64,000 nucleotides of DNA, taken from contig CAVSMB010000031.1 in the NCBI GenBank assembly GCA_963728925.1, positions 186,001 through 250,000 of the forward strand, in the 5' to 3' direction. The notes below the pieces were generated by a model. The model did no database searches, was not told where the DNA came from, and worked only from the letters and a program-made list of their open reading frames with translations. Shown in pieces: positions 60,472 to 64,000 of this stretch (its first letter is position 1; the number at the start of each line of letters is the position of its first letter). The position numbers and the translations under genes were made by a program. The stretch comes from JBBPZA01 sp963728925 (GTDB taxonomy: Bacteria > Actinomycetota > Thermoleophilia > Solirubrobacterales > Solirubrobacteraceae).

Positions 60472-62496
60472 GTGACCTACCGCACACGATTCGGGGTGGC
60501 GGTGGTTTGGGCGATCACCGTCGCGGCGGCGATCGGCAGCGTCGTGCTGCTGGCGCTGAGCTGGGACCGTGCGCTCACCGATGACGTGTTTTCCGGCTTC
60601 GGGGGTCTGTCGTTCGCGGCGATGTCGGTCGGGTTCGCAAGCACCGGAGCGATCATCACGGCGCGCGTGGTCGACCATGCCGTGGGGCGGCTGTTTTTGC
60701 TGATCGGCCTTCTGCTCGCAATCGGCCTGCTCGCTTACCAGTACGCCGCCTACGGGCTCACCCGCCCCGGCGGTGTGCCCGCAATGACCATCGCCGCCTG
60801 GCTCGGCAGCCCGGTGTCGCAGCCGTCGGCGGCGCTGATCGGGCTGTCGCTGATGCTGTTCCCCGACGGTCGGCTGGTGTCGGCGCGATGGCGTCGAGCG
60901 GCGGCGCTGAGCTGGCTGGCGGTCGTGCTGCTGTCGGTGCCGAGCTTTCTGGAGCCGGGGTCGATCCCAGCACCGTTCGAGTCGCTGTCCAACCCGCTGG
61001 AGATCGACGGGATCAGGGAAGCGACGATCGTGGCGGGGATGCTCGGCTGGGTGCTGGCGGTCGCCGGGATCGGTCTCGGTGCGACGTCGCTGGCGATCCG
61101 TCTGCGCCGCTCGCGTGGTGACGTTCGACAGCAGCTCAAGCTGGTGCTCGCGGTTGGCGTTGTCGTGGCTGCCGCGGCGACGCTCGACCTGCTGACCTGG
61201 TTCCCGTGGCCGCACGGCGGGCTCGCAGTGCGGATCGGGATCTTCGGGGTGCTGCTGACCGTGTTCGTGGTCGCGGTCGGGGTGGCGGTCACGCGCTACC
61301 GGCTGTATGACGTCGACGTTGCGATCGAACGCACGGCCGAGTACGGAGCGCTGACGCTCCTGCTGGCGGCGGCGTACGCGGTGACGGCGCTGGCGCTCGG
61401 AACGGCGCTGGGCAACGACTCTGACTGGGTCACCGCCGGTGCGACGCTCGTGGTGGCGGCTGTTTTTCGCCCGCTGCGTTCGGCGCTTCAGGACCTCGTC
61501 GACCGCCGTTTCAGTCGTGCGCGCTATGAGGCGGTCCAGCGCGTGTCGGCGTTTCTGGAGCGGCTGCGCTCCGGACGGTCTGCCGCGGAGGAGATCGAGC
61601 CGCTGCTGCGTGAGCTGCTGTCCGATCCCGACCTTGAGATGAGGTTCTTCCTGCCCGAGAGCGAGGTGTACGTGGACACGGCCGGCATGCCGGTCCATGA
61701 CGACGCGGGGGACGCTCGCGTCCGGACGCCGGTGCTCCGCGCCGGCGCCCCGGTGGCGATGGTGCTGCACCGTCCGACCGGCCCGCAGCGTCCCGATCCG
61801 CTGGTGGCACTCGTCGAGGCCGGCGGGCTCGCGATCGAGATCGCGCGGCTGCGTGTGGAGCTGCGCCGGCAGCTCGCGGAGGTGCAGGCGTCACGCGCGC
61901 GGATCGTCGCGGCCGGAAACGCCGAACGGCGGCGGCTCGAGCGCGACCTGCACGATGGCGCGCAGCAACGGCTGGTCTCGATCGGTTTGCGGCTGCGCCA
62001 CGCTCAGCACCAGCTCGGCTCAGGAGAGCCGGCTCGTGCCGATGAGACGATCGATCGTGCCGTGGTCGAGATCGCGATCGCGATCGACGAGCTGCGCGAG
62101 CTGGCGCACGGACTCCCGCCGACGCAGCTCGACGCGGGCCTGGATCCGGCGCTGCGTGAGCTGGCAGTGCGCGCGCCGCTGCCCGTGCAGGTGCACACGA
62201 CCACGGATCGGTTCAGCGTCGGCCTCGAGGCGGCGGCGTATTTCGTCGCGTGCGAGGGCCTGACCAACGCGATCAAGCACTCGGGCGCGACCGCAGTGGT
62301 GATGAGCGCCCAGCGGAGCAACGGCCACCTGATCGTCCGAGTCACCGACGACGGCGTCGGCGGCGCGGTCGACAGGCTCGGCGGCGGCCTGCGCGGACTG
62401 CACGACCGGGTCGCGGCGCATGGCGGGAGCCTGCACGTCGAGAGTGCTCCAGACAAAGGCACGATCCTGACCGCGGAGCTGCCATGCGGGTCGTGA
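60472..62496 (+). CDS. Membrane sensor histidine kinase of the NarL/DesK type
   Basis: The GTG at 60472 (VTYRTRFGVAVVW) is the likely start, giving 674 residues; the frame stays open further upstream. About eight membrane helices fill residues 8-320. A GAF-like region follows, then HisKA_3 with AERRRLERDLHDGAQQRLVS (phosphorylated His) and an HATPase_c domain (CEGLTNAIKHSGATAVV, VTDDGVGGA, GGLRGLHDRVAAHGG). It should phosphorylate the response regulator encoded next, whose start overlaps its end by 13 bases. The signal is unknown. Confidence 0.9.
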   Translation: MTYRTRFGVAVVWAITVAAAIGSVVLLALSWDRALTDDVFSGFGGLSFAAMSVGFASTGAIITARVVDHAVGRLFLLIGLLLAIGLLAYQYAAYGLTRPGGVPAMTIAAWLGSPVSQPSAALIGLSLMLFPDGRLVSARWRRAAALSWLAVVLLSVPSFLEPGSIPAPFESLSNPLEIDGIREATIVAGMLGWVLAVAGIGLGATSLAIRLRRSRGDVRQQLKLVLAVGVVVAAAATLDLLTWFPWPHGGLAVRIGIFGVLLTVFVVAVGVAVTRYRLYDVDVAIERTAEYGALTLLLAAAYAVTALALGTALGNDSDWVTAGATLVVAAVFRPLRSALQDLVDRRFSRARYEAVQRVSAFLERLRSGRSAAEEIEPLLRELLSDPDLEMRFFLPESEVYVDTAGMPVHDDAGDARVRTPVLRAGAPVAMVLHRPTGPQRPDPLVALVEAGGLAIEIARLRVELRRQLAEVQASRARIVAAGNAERRRLERDLHDGAQQRLVSIGLRLRHAQHQLGSGEPARADETIDRAVVEIAIAIDELRELAHGLPPTQLDAGLDPALRELAVRAPLPVQVHTTTDRFSVGLEAAAYFVACEGLTNAIKHSGATAVVMSAQRSNGHLIVRVTDDGVGGAVDRLGGGLRGLHDRVAAHGGSLHVESAPDKGTILTAELPCGS

Positions 62497-63134
62497 TCGC
62501 CGAGGACCAGGTGCTGCTGCGCGAGGGACTCGGGCGGCTGTTCGCCGACGGCGGGCACGAGGTCGCGGCGTCCCGAGGAGACGCGCGGAACCTGATGGCG
62601 ACGGTCGCAGGACATCGCCCTGACCTGGTCGTAGTCGACATCAGGATGCCTCCGACCTTCACCGACGAGGGCGCTCGCGCCGCCTACGAGATCAAGCGCA
62701 GCCATCCACACGTCGGGGTGCTGGTCCTCTCCCAGCACATCGAGACCAGCCACGCGATCGAGCTTGTGACACTCGGCGGGTTCGGTTATCTCCTCAAGGA
62801 CCGCGTGCTCGCCGTCGACGAGTTCCTCGATGCGGCCGAGCGCGTCGCCCACGGCGGCTCGGCGCTCGATCCGCAGGTCGTCGGGCGTCTCCTCGGACAC
62901 GGCCGCCACGCTGGTGCGCTGGCCGAGCTGTCAGACCGCGAGCGCGAGGTGCTCGAGCTGATGGCCGAGGGTCTGACCAACGCCGGCATCGCACAGCGTT
63001 TGGTCGTCAGTGAGCGCACCGTCGAGACGCACGTCCGCAACGTACTGACCAAGCTAGACATACCCGACAGCCAGAACGGCCATCGCCGTGTGCTGGCCGT
63101 GCTCGCTCACCTTCGCGCAACGCAGATTCAGTAG
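62484..63134 (+). CDS. NarL/LuxR-type response regulator
   Basis: The ATG at 62484 gives 216 residues. The receiver domain has the acidic pair (VVIAEDQVLLREGL), the phosphorylated Asp in LVVVDIRMPPTFTDEG and the Lys in GYLLKDRV. The LuxR-type DNA-binding domain is LSDREREVLELMAEGLTNAG, IAQRLVVSERTVETHVRNVL. It pairs with the kinase upstream. Confidence 0.93.
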   Translation: MRVVIAEDQVLLREGLGRLFADGGHEVAASRGDARNLMATVAGHRPDLVVVDIRMPPTFTDEGARAAYEIKRSHPHVGVLVLSQHIETSHAIELVTLGGFGYLLKDRVLAVDEFLDAAERVAHGGSALDPQVVGRLLGHGRHAGALAELSDREREVLELMAEGLTNAGIAQRLVVSERTVETHVRNVLTKLDIPDSQNGHRRVLAVLAHLRATQIQ

Positions 63135-63203
63135 TAGCGCTTAGACCAACCCAGGGGCAGCGCCTGGTCCGCGGGCGGGTCGCGTCGAGCATACCTTTGC
63201 CGC

Positions 63204-63370
63204 ATGTCCTCGCTTGGCCGCTCGGTCCTCTCTCACACGATCGTGGGTCGTCGCTTTCTGGATGCTTCTCACGATTGCCGGCGTGGCGGAGGTCGGTCAG
63301 GGGTCACATGCTCTCAAGGACGACTTTTCGGTCCCGCACAATGAACCCACGGCGCGCTCGCCGGGCCCGA
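63204..63370 (+). pseudogene. N-terminal scrap of an MMPL-family transporter
   Basis: An ATG at 63204 gives MSSLGRSVLSHTIV; after a frame change the sequence continues WVVAFWMLLTIAGVAEVGQG, SHALKDDFSVPHNEPT. This is the first helix and the typical FSVPG-like start of MMPL/RND lipid exporters. The gene stops being recognisable after about 55 codons. The rest of the 63135-63485 gap holds nothing else I can name. Confidence 0.6.
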
Positions 63371-63485
63371 AACCGCGCAACGGCGACCGGCTCCCAATCG
63401 GAAGAAGCTTCCTTTTTAGCTGAAGCCACATTCGCGCTTGCGGCCGATCGCCCAGTAACCCCAATACCTATCGGAGGAACCGACG

Positions 63486-64000
63486 ATGACACACGCGCTC
63501 ACTCCTCAGTGCCGGCGCCCGCGGACGCGAGCGGCCCTGCCCCTTGCACTGCTCGCGGGCGCCTTGGTGGCGGTGGCGATCGGAGCGCCAGCGGCCAGCG
63601 CCAAGACCGTCACCCTGCACCTGTTCTCACGCGGGACGAGCAGCACGTTCGTCGACGCGCAAGGGCACCCGGTGCCCGCGAGCGCACCGCCGGCGGTCGG
63701 CGATACGTTCGACAACACCGGGATCGATTACGTCGGGAACCACAAGCATCACGCCCCCAAGCCCGATGGCTCGGACCACCTCCGCTGCACGATCAGGAGC
63801 ATCGGCAGCACTGGTCCGACTGTGCTGTGCAGCGGTCAGATCGCGATCGGCGGCTCGATGCTCCTCGCGAACGACGAGACGTTCACGCTGTCGGCCAGCC
63901 CTCCGCCCACTCCGATCAACGGAGGCACCGGAATCTACCGGCACGCGCACGGCCTGATCACCCCGATCAACATCGGTAACAACACGGACTTCACGATCAA
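63486..64000 (+). CDS. Secreted protein with an allene-oxide-cyclase/dirigent-like barrel, cut by the window edge
   Basis: The ATG has the ribosome site CGGAGGAACC. A twin-Arg-containing leader (RRPRTRAALPLALLAGALVA) with a cleavage site near PAASA is followed by strands KTVTLHLFSRGTSSTFVDAQ, VGDTFDNTGIDYVGN and LSASPPPTPINGGTGIYRHA. The last segment (GGTGIYRHAHG) is the hallmark of the AOC-like barrel proteins secreted by actinobacteria. Function is unknown in most. The 3' end is outside the window. Confidence 0.75.
   Translation, partial: MTHALTPQCRRPRTRAALPLALLAGALVAVAIGAPAASAKTVTLHLFSRGTSSTFVDAQGHPVPASAPPAVGDTFDNTGIDYVGNHKHHAPKPDGSDHLRCTIRSIGSTGPTVLCSGQIAIGGSMLLANDETFTLSASPPPTPINGGTGIYRHAHGLITPINIGNNTDFTI

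Overview
The window is about 70% GC, closely packed with genes, and reads as the chromosome of a high-GC actinobacterium. I infer the Thermoleophilia / Solirubrobacterales side of the phylum from the mix of families: System I cytochrome c maturation genes, leucine dehydrogenase, a DUF3467 protein, ECF42-type sigma with a YCII partner, and secreted beta-helix and phosphodiester-glycosidase proteins. No rRNA gene is present to test this.

Layout. 1-13.4 kb: the end of a glycoside hydrolase, a LysR regulator, an iron-type alcohol dehydrogenase, a GGDEF/HD-GYP protein, a TldD/PmbA-like protein, secG, a CcmI-like/ccmF/ccmE cluster, leucine dehydrogenase, and a frameshifted secreted beta-helix gene behind a c-di-AMP (ydaO-type) riboswitch. 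13.4-16.9 kb: an IS630-type insertion sequence whose transposase gene is split by a 2.2 kb large-serine-recombinase element; both attachment junctions can be read. 17.3-20.4 kb: a broken family 3 glycoside hydrolase and tRNA-Gly(CCC). 20.9-22.7 kb: a second cytochrome c maturation cluster (TlpA/CcmG-like, ccmH, ccdA). 22.7-44.3 kb: mostly housekeeping genes (argS, rlmH, M48 peptidase, Ser/Thr kinase, tgt, hsp20, marR, gap-pgk remnant-tpiA-gpmI, rapZ, uvrC, threonine aldolase, enoyl-CoA hydratase, molybdopterin oxidoreductase). It also holds an ECF sigma factor fused to a class I glutamine amidotransferase. 44.3-49.4 kb: accessory genes, including a Cys-ladder/hexapeptide protein and an M43 metalloprotease. 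49.4-59.5 kb: a graveyard of mobile DNA (ISL3, IS982-like, IS110, tyrosine recombinase and ArdC-like remnants) with one intact IS1380 copy, interrupted by a YCII/ECF42 pair and a lone mreB. 59.7-64 kb: a membrane protein, a two-component system and the start of a secreted barrel-like protein.

How parts work together. The two ccm clusters (7.6-10.5 kb and 20.9-22.7 kb) together supply CcmE, CcmF, a CcmI-like protein, CcmG, CcmH and CcdA; CcmABC is not in the window. The glycolytic genes gap, pgk, tpiA and gpmI are joined by 4-base stop/start overlaps, but pgk has shrunk to 100 codons. The YCII protein and its ECF42 sigma are translationally coupled, as are the histidine kinase and response regulator at the right end.

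The most unusual observations are the recombinase element whose attP lies inside its own recombinase gene, the sigma-amidotransferase fusion, the in-frame mini-pgk, the Cys-ladder protein, and the Cys-type CcmE found together with a CcmH. Several genes (beta-helix, GH3, phosphodiester glycosidase, tyrosine recombinase) carry single-base or 25-base frame changes. Some of these may be sequencing errors rather than decay.
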